Shown here: positions 22,401 to 32,102 of the stretch, in pieces
How positions within the stretch are numbered: the stretch's first letter is position 1
Layout of the letters: every line of letters begins with the position of its first letter
NCBI GenBank assembly: GCA_009829735.1
Contig: CM020619.1
Span: 28,980,063 to 29,044,062, forward strand
Length of the DNA stretch: 64,000 nucleotides
Direction of reading: 5' to 3'
Origin: Pyropia yezoensis
Taxonomy: Eukaryota > Rhodophyta > Bangiophyceae > Bangiales > Bangiaceae
Notes under the pieces: generated by a model
What the model was told of the DNA's origin: nothing
Database searches by the model: none
What the model saw: only the letters and a program-made list of their open reading frames with translations
Translations under genes and position numbers: made by a program

Positions 22401-24089
22401 CGCGCCGCCGCCGCAGAAGGATAATCCATAGCGGAGAAATGTGGCCCTGCTCAGGACGTGTCAACCGCCACGAGGGAAATAAGAAGAGCTCCCGGATGCG
22501 CCCTCTTCTGCCGCAGTATGGCAGAAATCTCATCCGCTCGTTCTCGTGTCGGATTCAAATGTGACTTTCCCATCTTGAAGTATCCTGTCTGAATCATATG
22601 TGTCACAACTTAACACAGTCAACACTTTCGCTCCATACAGCTGATGTTCGATACATATGTCAATGTATTGGGTTCACAGTGGAGAAATCCAAGCGAAGCG
22701 TCCTCACGCCGCGCCCAGTGTGGAAGGCGTGGGCGTTCCCGGCCTTGTGACAACGGGCACCAAAAAATGCAGTCGCAGTCCCAAAATCGCAAATTAAAAC
22801 GCTCGAGCGCGCCAGCTTCTGCGGCGGCTCGCCACGCCCGCTAGCACGCACGGCCATATCGCGCAGCCAGTGCACAGAGAACCGACGACCCGACGTCACC
22901 AGACAGCCGCGGCGTCCGCGTGACGGCGGTTGCGCTCAGTGACGAGTGCTTGTGGTGGTCGCGGGCGGGGGAGTGGGGAGTGGACGGTGGGTCATCATTG
23001 CTGGCTTCATCGCAATCCTCGCTTCCGCCAGGTCGCCTCTCGCATAGGCCTCCTCGGACGAACGGGCTGGCGAGGCTGCACTCCCCCCAGCGGCGCCCCC
23101 CCCCTCAAGCGCCGAGCGGGAACGTCCTGGAGCCATGGCCTTGACTCTCGAGACTGAGCCAATGCCTCGTGCCAGCGTGCTGGGCATTATTCTTGCCGGG
23201 GAGGAGGGGGGCGATTGGCGTGAAAAGCAGCGGACGGGCCCGGTCTCCCCGCGGCCTCGACGGCTGGGTGTCGCCTGCCACCGAGACACGCCCACCTGCA
23301 CGGACAGGTCCGGTCGGCGCACGCCAGCGTTTTCTGTGCCCCCCTTTCCATGTATTTTGCCCGTTTGTGCCTTTTGGATGGCTGCTCTCTTTTTCAAGAA
23401 GCGGATGGGGGACGTGGAGCGGGGGGGGCGCTGCCGCCGCGTGTGGTGGGGTGCCGCAGGGCGCGCCCGTGCGCCTGCGCGCGTGGGCCACCGCGGGCGC
23501 GACTGAGAATGATCAGCAGTGCGCGCTCGAATCGCACCGTCCCCCGGCCGCCTCTAGCGTGGTGGCGGGCTACGCCCCGCCGACCGCCGACGCTGCGGCG
23601 CTCAATTCCACACGGGGTCGTGTGTTCATCAGGCATAGGTCAGGCCTGTGCTGGCGGCGTCCTTCGCCCGCGCTCCGCTTTGCCCGCTGCGCTCGCCAGC
23701 CCTCCGGCCCGCGCCTCGTGACGTCCCACGCTCGCCGTGCCGGCGTGTGTCGTTACCGCCACCCCCCCCCCCCCCCCCCCCCCCCCCCGGTCGTTGCCGC
23801 ACGGCCCACTGCGGCACTGTCGCGCCCGCCGCGGCCTCGCTGCCGGCTCCCCCGTGCAACCCGCTCGTGCAGCTCGTCGTGCGCACACGCGCGGCTGGCA
23901 TGTGCCGGCAGTCTGCCAACGGCACCGGCCTATATCATTGCGCCGTCCTTGCCCAGCGTCTGGCTGTCACAGTGCCTATCACGTCGTCGCTTTTCTCCCC
24001 ACATCCACCCCATCCCCTTCCCGAGCCATCGTTGTGGCTTTCGCTGTAGCTTCTGGTCGGCAACCTCCGTACGGCACCCTCGTTGAGCC
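19465..24089. other. Long intergenic stretch, no gene recognised
   Basis: About 4.6 kb, the longest gene-free interval. Composition is more balanced around 20.0-22.6 kb. It has a run of 27 C at 23762-23788 and short AT-rich patches near 21470-21540. Frames of up to ~305 codons occur, but none shows a conserved motif or sustained codon bias. It probably holds the promoters of the flanking divergent genes and may hold decayed repeats or non-coding RNA that I cannot recognise. Confidence 0.4.
23762..23788. repeat. Poly-C run
   Basis: 27 consecutive C on the plus strand, about 300 bp upstream of the C2H2 gene. The length may be unreliable in the assembly. Confidence 0.9.
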
Positions 24090-25574
24090 ATGGAGCTTGA
24101 GCGGCGGCACCCGGTCCTAGCACCGCCGCCCTGTCCTGAAGCGGACGACCTCCGCTTTCCACGCTTGGCATCTACGTCGTCACCTTTCTCCCCCCCCTCG
24201 ATGGCTTATGGCAGCGTCAATGCTGCGCGTCCGCCGTCCCAGTGGGGCCCCCGGGCACCAGAGGTGCCGCCTCTTCAGCTGACCCTTGCTACCGCCTCGT
24301 ACCCTGCCCAGGTGGCGGGGGTGGTATCTCCGACGCCCGCCTTTGGCGCACGTGCGGGGCGGGCCTTCATGTACGGCACTCCGCAGTCTGATGGCGGCAC
24401 TCCCCGGCAGCTCTCGACTTCACCCGCCACGCTGCCAACACCCACCGCGGCGCCGCCACCGCCCCTGCCCTCCTGTCCCGGCCGCCGGTGGACGCCACCC
24501 TCCGAGACGGTTGCCCGTGGGGGACTGCTTTCCGAACTTCAGCACCTGCATTCGCAGCGAGCTGCTCCGCTAGCGCTGTCACCCTCTCTCCAGCAACCAT
24601 CTCCGAGGAACAAGCGCCGTCGCTCAGGCGGGGATGGCGGCAAGCCGTTTCATCTTACCCGATCCGATGCGGAAGTTCGGCGGCTGGGTGATACGAAGCA
24701 GGACACCTGGGCAGCGGCAGGGGCAGAGGAGCACCGTCACGAGGCGGACAGGGCGGTAGGTGGTTCTCGCCCATTTTCTTCAAGCTCGGACGATGACCAG
24801 CGCCATGGCCCCGCGTACGTCAAACAGCGGCGCGCATACTGGAGCACGGTGCTGAACGACACGCACCGTCTGGGTGGCGCTGCCGGCTCAACCGATGCGG
24901 AAGAGGAGGAAGAGGAAGGTGTTTCCCGCCAGGCTGCCGGAGTGCCCACCTCCCATCTGCGGAACGCGGGGATGTACGCGCAGCCACAGGCATCCGGCTT
25001 TTCTGGTCAACGCGTCGCTGGTGGTTCAGTTGTGTCAGGCGGCGCAGTCGCTGTTGCGTACGGCGACCCCTATAATGCGTCGCGGCTGATGCATGGTGCG
25101 ATTGGACAGCACCGGGGCGGCGGTCAGAAGCGGCACGCCGATGGTGCTGTCGGTCCGTCCGGCGTCTGGGAGGGGGGGCCCCTCGCGTACGCTACGTCGC
25201 GGGGCCCTACTGGGGACCATGGCCGGGGGCATGATGGTGGCGGTAGCCGAGGCAGTGGCACTGGAAGCGGCAGCGAAGGACCTGAAGGCGACTCACCACG
25301 CGTCCATGTCTGCTCTGACTGCCCCTACCGCTTCAAGCGCGCCTACGACCTGACCCAGCACAAGGCGGCCGTCCACGCCAAGCTTCGCCCCTTCTCTTGC
25401 AAGAAGTGTGGTAAGACGTTTGGACACGCGGGTACCCGCTCCAAGCACTACCGAACCATTCACGACGGTCTCAAGCTGCACCGCTGCGGCATTTGCGAGC
25501 GTACCTTTTCAGAGAAGGGCAACATGCGCAAGCACATGATGCGGTCGCACCCAGAAGCGGGGATGCAGCTCTAG
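24090..25574 (+). CDS. C2H2 zinc-finger protein, probable transcription factor
   Basis: 494 residues. The last ~90 residues hold three tandem classical fingers, each C-x2-C-x12-H-x4-H (first Cys pairs CSDC, CKKC, CGIC), with TGEKP-like linkers replaced by ARLRPF-type and GLKLHR sequences. The first ~400 residues are low complexity: Pro/Ser/Ala-rich, with an acidic run of Glu near residue 273, typical of transcription-factor activation regions. The protein is expected in the nucleus, binding DNA through the fingers; targets are unknown. The finger region is well formed with no missing ligand. ATG 24090 is the first in frame after upstream stops. Single exon. Confidence 0.85.
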   Translation: MELERRHPVLAPPPCPEADDLRFPRLASTSSPFSPPSMAYGSVNAARPPSQWGPRAPEVPPLQLTLATASYPAQVAGVVSPTPAFGARAGRAFMYGTPQSDGGTPRQLSTSPATLPTPTAAPPPPLPSCPGRRWTPPSETVARGGLLSELQHLHSQRAAPLALSPSLQQPSPRNKRRRSGGDGGKPFHLTRSDAEVRRLGDTKQDTWAAAGAEEHRHEADRAVGGSRPFSSSSDDDQRHGPAYVKQRRAYWSTVLNDTHRLGGAAGSTDAEEEEEEGVSRQAAGVPTSHLRNAGMYAQPQASGFSGQRVAGGSVVSGGAVAVAYGDPYNASRLMHGAIGQHRGGGQKRHADGAVGPSGVWEGGPLAYATSRGPTGDHGRGHDGGGSRGSGTGSGSEGPEGDSPRVHVCSDCPYRFKRAYDLTQHKAAVHAKLRPFSCKKCGKTFGHAGTRSKHYRTIHDGLKLHRCGICERTFSEKGNMRKHMMRSHPEAGMQL

Positions 25575-27501
25575 GAAGCTCTGCGTTGTCACTGTCCTTT
25601 GCGTTTTGCTCTGTCTTTGCTATTCTCGCTTGCGTGAATGAGTCATTGTTTTCCGTTCATCGCTTTGTTCCTGTCTATTTATCCGTGACGCACCGATGCC
25701 GTCTTTTTGTTCCTTGCTTCTGATATGGTATGTGTATTGATTGTTTGTTCGTGTTCTTGTTTCTGGGCGCAGCTCTACTATACATTGGATTTGTTTTTTT
25801 GTCCATCCTCGTTCTGTACGGCAAATGGGATACTCAAGTCCATCATCACCCCCCTCCTCTGTGACTTCTTACCCCGCTGGCCACATGTGCCATTCAACCA
25901 TACCGGAGTGTGACTCCCCACAACCTACGTCCTCACCGCGAGTTGCACCCGCAGCCCATTCACTGTGAGCCACGCGTGACAAGTTGACTTTTTTAACACG
26001 CGCGCTAGAAGTGGACTCAACACGACGGAGCCTGAAGCGTCGCAGCACGGTCCGTCGCGGCGCCAACCACCCCCGACCCCCCCGCACCCTCCCCAACTCA
26101 ATCCAATTTGCACCGTGTCTCTCCACTTCCCTGCCTCACTCCCCCTCAGAGACGCTCCAAGGCCGGCTGACAGAGTTCCCCGGCCCTTTTCTGTCGGCGG
26201 CGGTACCCGCGTGACCCCTCCCTTCCTGACGCACTGTGCGCTTCGCCGTGCGTGCGGGCCCAACCGGCCGGCCACATGGGGGATCCCTCGCCCAGCGAGA
26301 CGCCCCCAGATCCCGCTCCCTTCCGCTTTCCGCAGCCCCCCCGCTCTTCTTCCCCTGTTGGGCAGCCTGGTGGGCCTGACGGCCCATTCCCCCCGTCTCG
26401 GGCCACCGGATCGACGGGGACACCCGGTCCGCCCATCGGTAGTAACAGAAAAATGATCGGGTTTCCCGATGTCGAGCGGCGGCCCGTGGAGGCCAATGGA
26501 CTGGCCTGGTGGCCACGTGCAAGCATACAGATGGATGTATGCGTGGTTCAATATGCAAGTAGCTCCCCTGAGTAGGCCTACGCAGGCCTACGACTAGACC
26601 TAAGCGGGGTGCCGACGGCAGCCACAGTGGCTCTCCCCGCTGCCCGAACGCCCTTCCAGGCCTCCCAGACGCCCTCCCACTGCGGTCGAAGGTTGTGGCC
26701 GACAGGTGCGGCTGCCGCCGGTGCGTGGGCCTGCCGTGCCAGCAGAGGGGCATCCACAAGTGCTGTCTCTCTTCCCCACTTGTTGCGCGTTGTGCGTACA
26801 CGAGGGCGATGCTGGAGCGCTACGGACGGACGCGCCGACCGGCACACCACGGGGTATGGCGTGCGCCCGCAGCGGGGGGGTAAAAAGGAAGAGCAGTGGG
26901 CCTCAACCCACCAAGAGGCGGGTGGCCACTCGACCATTACACAGAGAAGTTGAAGGGTTGGTCACACGACCGCCACGAGCCGTGAAGGAGCAGGACTGAA
27001 GCGGGGGGAGAAGCGCGGGGTGGGGGGAGCGCCCAAGGACGAGGTTCGCCCTTGCCGAGAGTCGTGTCAGCCGACTATATCGGGAGACAAACAGAATAGG
27101 GCATCATTCGTCGCCCAAAAACTTATGCAATCCTACGCAATTACAATGACTAAAAATTCGGGTTGAGCTATCGTTCGTGTACAGTAAAGTAGCACGCCTT
27201 CAGTAGTACCACATGCCTGCGACATTTGCTGGCAATAATTGGACTATACGATTGCACATGTGTGTATGAGACTTTCCTTAAGAACTGGCCGACCAGTCTT
27301 CCAATTGTGCACGCTTCGTACGTATTATGTGTCGTGGCGGGAAAAGCGACAAAGAGCTGTGCCACCGCCAGGCTTGGCAGATGCCCGCTGTGTGTTTTCC
27401 CATGGTGAGCCTACCTCTGCCAAACCAACCCCCATCCTCTCTTTTATGCTCAGTGCTCGTTGCTGCCGGCGGCTCTTGGCGCCTGCTGCCCCGTTGCCGA
27501 C
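25575..27501. other. Intergenic, no gene recognised
   Basis: About 1.9 kb downstream of the C2H2 gene and upstream of RFC2. The first 250 bp are T-rich and fit a 3' untranslated region. The stretch 27080-27330 is relatively AT-rich and probably contains the RFC2 promoter. No convincing ORF or repeat ends. Confidence 0.4.
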
Positions 27502-28545
27502 ATGGAGATTGATTCCGCGATCCCGGCGGCACCCCCGGCCGCCCCCGTAGCCGCACCTGCATCGGCACCAGCCGCGGCAACCAAGTATGAGCTTCCCTGG
27601 GTTGAAAAGTACCGCCCCACCCAGCTGGCGGACATTGTCGGCAACGAGGCGGTCATGGCGCGTTTGGGGGTTATCGCCCGCGACGGCAACATGCCCAACC
27701 TGCTCCTAGCCGGTGCGCCCGGCGTCGGCAAGACGACTGCTGTCCTTGCGCTGGCACGCCAGTCCCTCGGCGGTGACGCGGCGCTGCTTCGGGAAGCGGT
27801 GCTGGAGCTCAACGCGTCGGACGACCGAGGTATTGAGACGGTGCGCAGCGCGATCAAGTCGTTTGCTCAAAAGAAGCTGACGCTCCCGCCGGGGCGTCAC
27901 AAACTGGTCCTCCTTGACGAGGCGGACAGCATGACCGAGGCCGCGCAGCAGGCGCTCCGCCGGACTATGGAAGTCTACTCGTCGACGACCCGCTTTGCGC
28001 TCGCGTGCAACCTGTCTGGCCGCATCATTGAGCCTATCCAGAGCCGCTGCGCCGTGGTGCGCTTCGCACGCCTTACCGACGCGCAGGTGCTGGCGCGGGT
28101 GCGGAGTGTTGCCGCCGCGGAGGACGTGACGATGGACGACGAAGGCGCCGCAGCGGTTGTCTTTACCGCCGATGGGGACATGCGGGTGGCCCTCAATGGC
28201 CTGCAAGCAACGGTCAATGGGTTTGGGGCGGTGACCAAGGCGGCGGTGCTCAAGGTGTGCGACGTGCCGCACCCGGGGATGGCCAAAGAGATCCTCGACG
28301 CGGCCGTTGCGCGCGACGTTGACGCTGCCACCGCTGTCTTGATGCGGCTTGTCCGGGGTGGCTACGCCCCCGTTGACATCGTGCAGGTGCTCTTCCGGGT
28401 GACTAAGGTGGCAGAGCTGCCCGAGGCCGTCAAGCTAGACGTGCTCCGCGCCATTGGACTGACACACGCGCGGCTGGCAGGGGGCGTGGCCAGCACGGCA
28501 CAGCTGTGTGGGCTGGTGGCACGGATGTGCCGGATTGGGTTGTGA
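27502..28545 (+). CDS. RFC2: Replication factor C small subunit, RFC2-type
   Basis: 347 residues, the usual length for a clamp-loader small subunit. RFC loads the PCNA ring onto primer ends in the nucleus. Visible motifs: LPWVEKYRPTQLADIVGNE (RFC box II), Walker A GAPGVGKTT near residue 71, ELNASDDRGI, Walker B LVLLDEADSMTEAAQQALRR, and the SRC motif IQSRCAVVRF. The sequence follows human RFC2 (yeast Rfc4) more closely than the other subunits, for example FAQKKLTLPPGRHK and RIIEPIQSRCAV. ATG 27502 (MEIDSAIPAAPP) is chosen; the short upstream extension lacks an ATG. Single exon. The convergent neighbour is fmt. Confidence 0.93.
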   Translation: MEIDSAIPAAPPAAPVAAPASAPAAATKYELPWVEKYRPTQLADIVGNEAVMARLGVIARDGNMPNLLLAGAPGVGKTTAVLALARQSLGGDAALLREAVLELNASDDRGIETVRSAIKSFAQKKLTLPPGRHKLVLLDEADSMTEAAQQALRRTMEVYSSTTRFALACNLSGRIIEPIQSRCAVVRFARLTDAQVLARVRSVAAAEDVTMDDEGAAAVVFTADGDMRVALNGLQATVNGFGAVTKAAVLKVCDVPHPGMAKEILDAAVARDVDAATAVLMRLVRGGYAPVDIVQVLFRVTKVAELPEAVKLDVLRAIGLTHARLAGGVASTAQLCGLVARMCRIGL

Positions 28546-28928
28546 GTTGGGGGGGAGGGCGTGTGGCGGCGGCATTGGTCGTCCGTGGGGGGAGCGGTGG
28601 CAGTAGTAGAGAGGCAGGGGGGCAGGGGCGTTCGGTTAGGAGCGGAGGGTGCTGCGATGGGGGTCGTGCGCATCCGGCGGGCGGCGTCCCTGATACCGCA
28701 GACGCCCCCCGCGTGCGTCCCCCTGCATGATGTGTATGTTTTCTTTTGCGCGCGGCCGGCTCTCCTTATTCTTCCGCCCTTCACTCTTGTGGGCCCTTCG
28801 CAGAGACGCACGGCCCCGCATATCGGCACGACCATCTTGACGCCCCGCTGCGTACGCCTCTGCCCGATGAGAAACCCACCTGGCTGCGCTCGCAGCTTCC
28901 CGCCCCCCCCCCCTGCCCTCCACCCCCC
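28546..28928. other. Convergent intergenic region RFC2/fmt
   Basis: 383 bp between two stop codons facing each other, holding 3' untranslated ends. No gene seen. Confidence 0.45.
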
Positions 28929-30269
28929 TCAGTGGGGCACCCGTTTCCGCGCCAGCTTCTCCCCCCGTAGCCCGTTCCAGTACGCCCCCCCCCCCATGGC
29001 CTTCTTCCCCGGCGGCTGCACCGTCAGCAGGTCCAACACGCTCCCGTCGTCGCACGTGACGCGCAGCGCGTCCCCCGCGGGGGCGAGGCGCACCTCGTGT
29101 ACGCCCAGCGCCGGCCGGCCGGCCGGCGCCGCCACCCGCGACGCCAACACCTTGAGCCGCACCTCCGCCGCCCCCCGGACAAAGTCAGCCCAGGTACCCG
29201 CGCCGCCGGCCAGGCCACGGACCGTGTTGTGCACCTCGACAGCATTTTGGGTGAAGGTCAGCCGCCGCTCGGCGGGCCTGATCTTGGCCGCGTGCGTCGC
29301 GGCGGCCCCGTCCTGAGTCGTCAGTGTGGCGGTGCGGGCGGCATAGGCGGGGAGGGCGGCGAGCAGCGCATCAACGCCCGCGTCAAAGAGGGTGGCCAGC
29401 AGCGCCGGCGCCTGCTCGTCCCCGCCCAGCGGGTGGCGGACGGTCGCGAGCAGCGGCCCCGCGTCGAGCGCCAACACCGTCTCGGCAACGGACACGCCCG
29501 TGACAGCGTCACCCGCACAGAGGGCGCGCGGCACGGGCGCGGCGCCACGCCACGCGGGCAGCAGGCTGGGGTGAATGTTGAGGGTGCCCACCGACGGGAT
29601 GTCGAGGAACGCCTGCGGCAGCAGGTTCCCGTACGCCGCCGTCACGCACACGTCGGGCGCCAGCGCGGCGAGGGCGTCAAGGAACTCCCCGCCCGTCGCC
29701 TTGGCCGGGTCCAGGACGGGCAGGCCGAGCGCCGCCGCCGCGTCGGCCACCGGCGACGGCGTCAGGGTGCGGCGGCGGCCGCTCCGGGCGGGCGGCTGGG
29801 TGACCACCCCGACCAGCGCCAGCGGGGGCGGCGCCCCAGCCGACGGGGCTGCAGCCGCCCCGGCGGGCGCCGACGGCGCGGGGATGGCCCCCCCGGGCAC
29901 CACCCCCTCCGCCGCTGCCGCAACGGCAGCAGCGTCGGCAGCGGCCGGCAGGCGGGCCGCCACGGCCAGGCGGGCGAGCGCCCGCGCCGCCACGGGGGGG
30001 GTGCCGAGAAAAACCACCCGCGGGGGGGATGGGGGGGCCCCGCCGCGGGCCGGCGGCGGACCCGCCGCGCCTTCCGCTGCCGCGGCAGCGGCCGCAGAGG
30101 TGGCAGTCGCGGACGTCACCCCACGGGACCACCGCGGGGGTGCGGCGGGCGCAATGACGGCGGGGCGGCGGCCCGCCCAGCGGGAGCGCGCCGCCGCGGC
30201 GACCGCGGTCAGGGGCGACGCGGCGGGGAGGGCGACGGGCCGGGCGGCGGCGGCGGCGGCAAACGCCAT
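28929..30269 (-). CDS. fmt: Methionyl-tRNA formyltransferase, organellar
   Basis: 446 residues from ATG 30269. It formylates initiator Met-tRNA for plastid or mitochondrial translation. The N-terminal formyl-transferase fold shows PRVVFLGTPPVAARAL, then LVGVVTQPPARSGR, the catalytic region with AYGNLLPQAFLDIP and LNIHPSLLPAWRGAAPVP (Asn-Ile-His and SLLPxWRG motifs), then GVSVAETVLALDAGPLL. A C-terminal Fmt_C domain follows (ATHAAKIRPAERRL, then NTVRGLAGGAGTW). ATG 30269 (MAFAAAAAARPVALP) is preferred because it opens a typical leader; an in-frame ATG at 30329 would add 20 residues. An extra Ala/Pro-rich insert lies between the first two blocks. It is divergent from rsfS, another organelle translation gene, with a ~400-bp shared upstream region. 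Confidence 0.9.
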   Translation of the reverse strand: MAFAAAAAARPVALPAASPLTAVAAAARSRWAGRRPAVIAPAAPPRWSRGVTSATATSAAAAAAAEGAAGPPPARGGAPPSPPRVVFLGTPPVAARALARLAVAARLPAAADAAAVAAAAEGVVPGGAIPAPSAPAGAAAAPSAGAPPPLALVGVVTQPPARSGRRRTLTPSPVADAAAALGLPVLDPAKATGGEFLDALAALAPDVCVTAAYGNLLPQAFLDIPSVGTLNIHPSLLPAWRGAAPVPRALCAGDAVTGVSVAETVLALDAGPLLATVRHPLGGDEQAPALLATLFDAGVDALLAALPAYAARTATLTTQDGAAATHAAKIRPAERRLTFTQNAVEVHNTVRGLAGGAGTWADFVRGAAEVRLKVLASRVAAPAGRPALGVHEVRLAPAGDALRVTCDDGSVLDLLTVQPPGKKAMGGGAYWNGLRGEKLARKRVPH

Positions 30270-30666
30270 GGCGGCCGCCCCAGGGGAGGTGAGGGCGCAG
30301 GGGCGGCACGGGGACGACGGGGGGGTCATGAGTGGCGGCCAGAGGGGTGGATGCGCGGGAGGTTGGGGCGGGGCACTGCGTCGAGCGCAGGGGATCGCAG
30401 AGTATGTTCCTTCCCAACCCGGAAAACAGCCGTACGAACAGTATGTACAGCACGTTTGTCTGCACTGTACAGTACACACGCCATTTTTTAGGGGTTTAGA
30501 TCGCTTTCACTGCACAGAAGACGTGCTCACCAGGGACTTGAAGACTCCGGTCATCCTCCACCTGCAGCTGCAGAGCTGCCGCCCTCCTCGGCCGTCCGCC
30601 TTCTGCGCCCCTGCGTCTCGTCCCCCCTCTTGACCCCACCTGTCCTCACCCCCCAAGACCTCTCCC
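30270..30666. promoter_or_regulatory. Shared upstream region of fmt and rsfS
   Basis: About 400 bp between the divergent starts of fmt and rsfS. The palindrome-like word TGTACAGTACA occurs at about 30466-30476, and a related GTACAG at 30444. A similar word occurs at about 31950-31960 past the far end of rsfS. No TATA box stands out. A regulatory role is a guess from position only. Confidence 0.3.
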
Positions 30667-31906
30667 ATGCAGACGCTGCGCGTGGCCACCGCGGCGGCGG
30701 TGCGCATCGCTGCTGCGAGCCGCCGCCGGGCGGGCGGGGCAGCAGCGGTGGTGGACCCCCCCCCCCCGCCCCCTACCCCCCCCCCGGCTGCGCCGCCGCC
30801 GCCGCCACCACCTACACTGTCGGCGGCCGGCTCGGCGGCGGGGGTGGCGGTGACCAGCAGCCGCAGCAGCAGCGGGGCGGGCCCTCCCCCCTCCGGGCCG
30901 CTCGACGGTGGCGCCCCGCCCGCCGCCGTCGCGGCCACGCCCGCCGACGCGGCGGCCGCCGCCGACGGGGTGGCCGCCGCCGCCAACGCCGCCCGCCTCG
31001 CCGCCTTTCTCCACCGCTACCCCGCGGCGGCGGCAGGCGTGGCAGCCGCCCGCGCCCCCCCGCCCCCCCCCCCGCGGCGGCGTTCCCCTCCGCCACCGAC
31101 GGTATCCCACTGCCCCCTCCTCCCCTCCCAGCCTCGGTGGCAGAGGCGGCGGCGGCGACGGCGGCCACGGCGGCGGTGGTGGGGGAGGTGCAGACGGCAA
31201 TGGCAGAGGTGGCGGCGGCTGCCCCGCCCGCCCCCCCCCCCACCTACCCCCCCTCCCCCGCTCTCCCCGTGACGCTCGCGTCCACCCTCACCGCCCTGGG
31301 CGTTGAGGACGTGCGCGTTCACACGCTGCCGCCAACGGGGGTGGCGGTGGTGGCGACCGTCGGCACGTGCCGCTCCGAGGGGCACGTCCGCGTCGCGGCG
31401 GCGGGGCTGCTCGCCGCCGCCCGCCGGGGAGGGGCCTCCTGGGCGGGGGGTGGTAGCAGTGGTGGTGGCGGTGCCGCGAGGGTGGGTGAGGATGGGGGTG
31501 GGGGTGGGGGTTGGGGTGCGCCACCCCCCCGGCGGGACCTCCCCGCCATCCGTGGCGACGCGCGGTCGGGGTGGGGGGTGGTGGACCTGGGCGCCGCCGC
31601 GGGGGTGGTGCACCTGCTGACGGCCGCGGAGCGAGGGCGGCTCGACCTGGACGGCCTGTGGGGGGGGGAGGCGCCCCGCGGGGGGGGAGGGGGGGGGGGG
31701 AGGAGGGGGGCGCGGCGAGTGTGTATGACGCACTGCCGCCGTCGGCGGGCTGGGGGGTGAGGGTGGGGGCTGACGGTACAGCCGGGGATGGGGGGGGGGC
31801 GTCTGCCCGCGCCAGCGACCCGTGGGCGGCGCTCGCGGCGGAACCCGCCGTCACGCCACCGGCGATAGGAGAGGGGGGGGAGGGGGGCGCGGCGGTAGGG
31901 GCGTAA
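30667..31906 (+). CDS. rsfS: Ribosomal silencing factor RsfS/Iojap, organellar (frame changes at homopolymers)
   Basis: Iojap/RsfS proteins bind large-subunit protein uL14 and block subunit joining. The core is visible at about 31280-31670: LTALGVEDVRVHTL, then CRSEGHVRVAAAGLL (the GxSxRHv block), then GWGVVDLGAAAGVVHLLT and LDLDGLWG, matching the WxxxDlGdvvVHlF...YDLExLW pattern. A leader (MQTLRVATAAAVRIAAASRR) starts at ATG 30667 in a different frame. The frame changes near the 11-C run at 31063-31073 and again in the G runs near 31677-31700; the downstream part then runs to a stop at 31904-31906. The span is not a multiple of three. I infer homopolymer length errors rather than a dead gene, because each piece is well preserved. 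The protein is stretched by Pro/Gly-rich inserts compared with the usual compact family. Confidence 0.6.
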
Positions 31907-32102
31907 GGCGCACACGGGCCTACCATGAATGGTTTCGCAAAGCTACCCTATGTACAGTACACGCACGCCCGCGCCGGCTGGGGCGAGTGGCTCGCCCTCC
32001 CCCTTCTCTCCCTTTCCCCTCCCTTCCCCCTCGCATCCGGGGACCTGACCAATCCACGGGCGCAGTCGCTCCGCTCCCCCCCCCCCGACCCCAACACTGC
32101 GT

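Noticed and set aside
23500-23545. tRNA-like GCTCGAATC T-loop word
   Set aside because: No matching acceptor or anticodon stem around it.
23169-24086. 305-codon plus-strand ORF just before the C2H2 gene
   Set aside because: Passes through a 27-C run and Pro/Arg-rich text; no conserved content. Probably leader and promoter of the C2H2 gene.
29097-30491. 464-codon plus-strand ORF opposite fmt
   Set aside because: Arg/Gly-rich shadow of the fmt coding strand.
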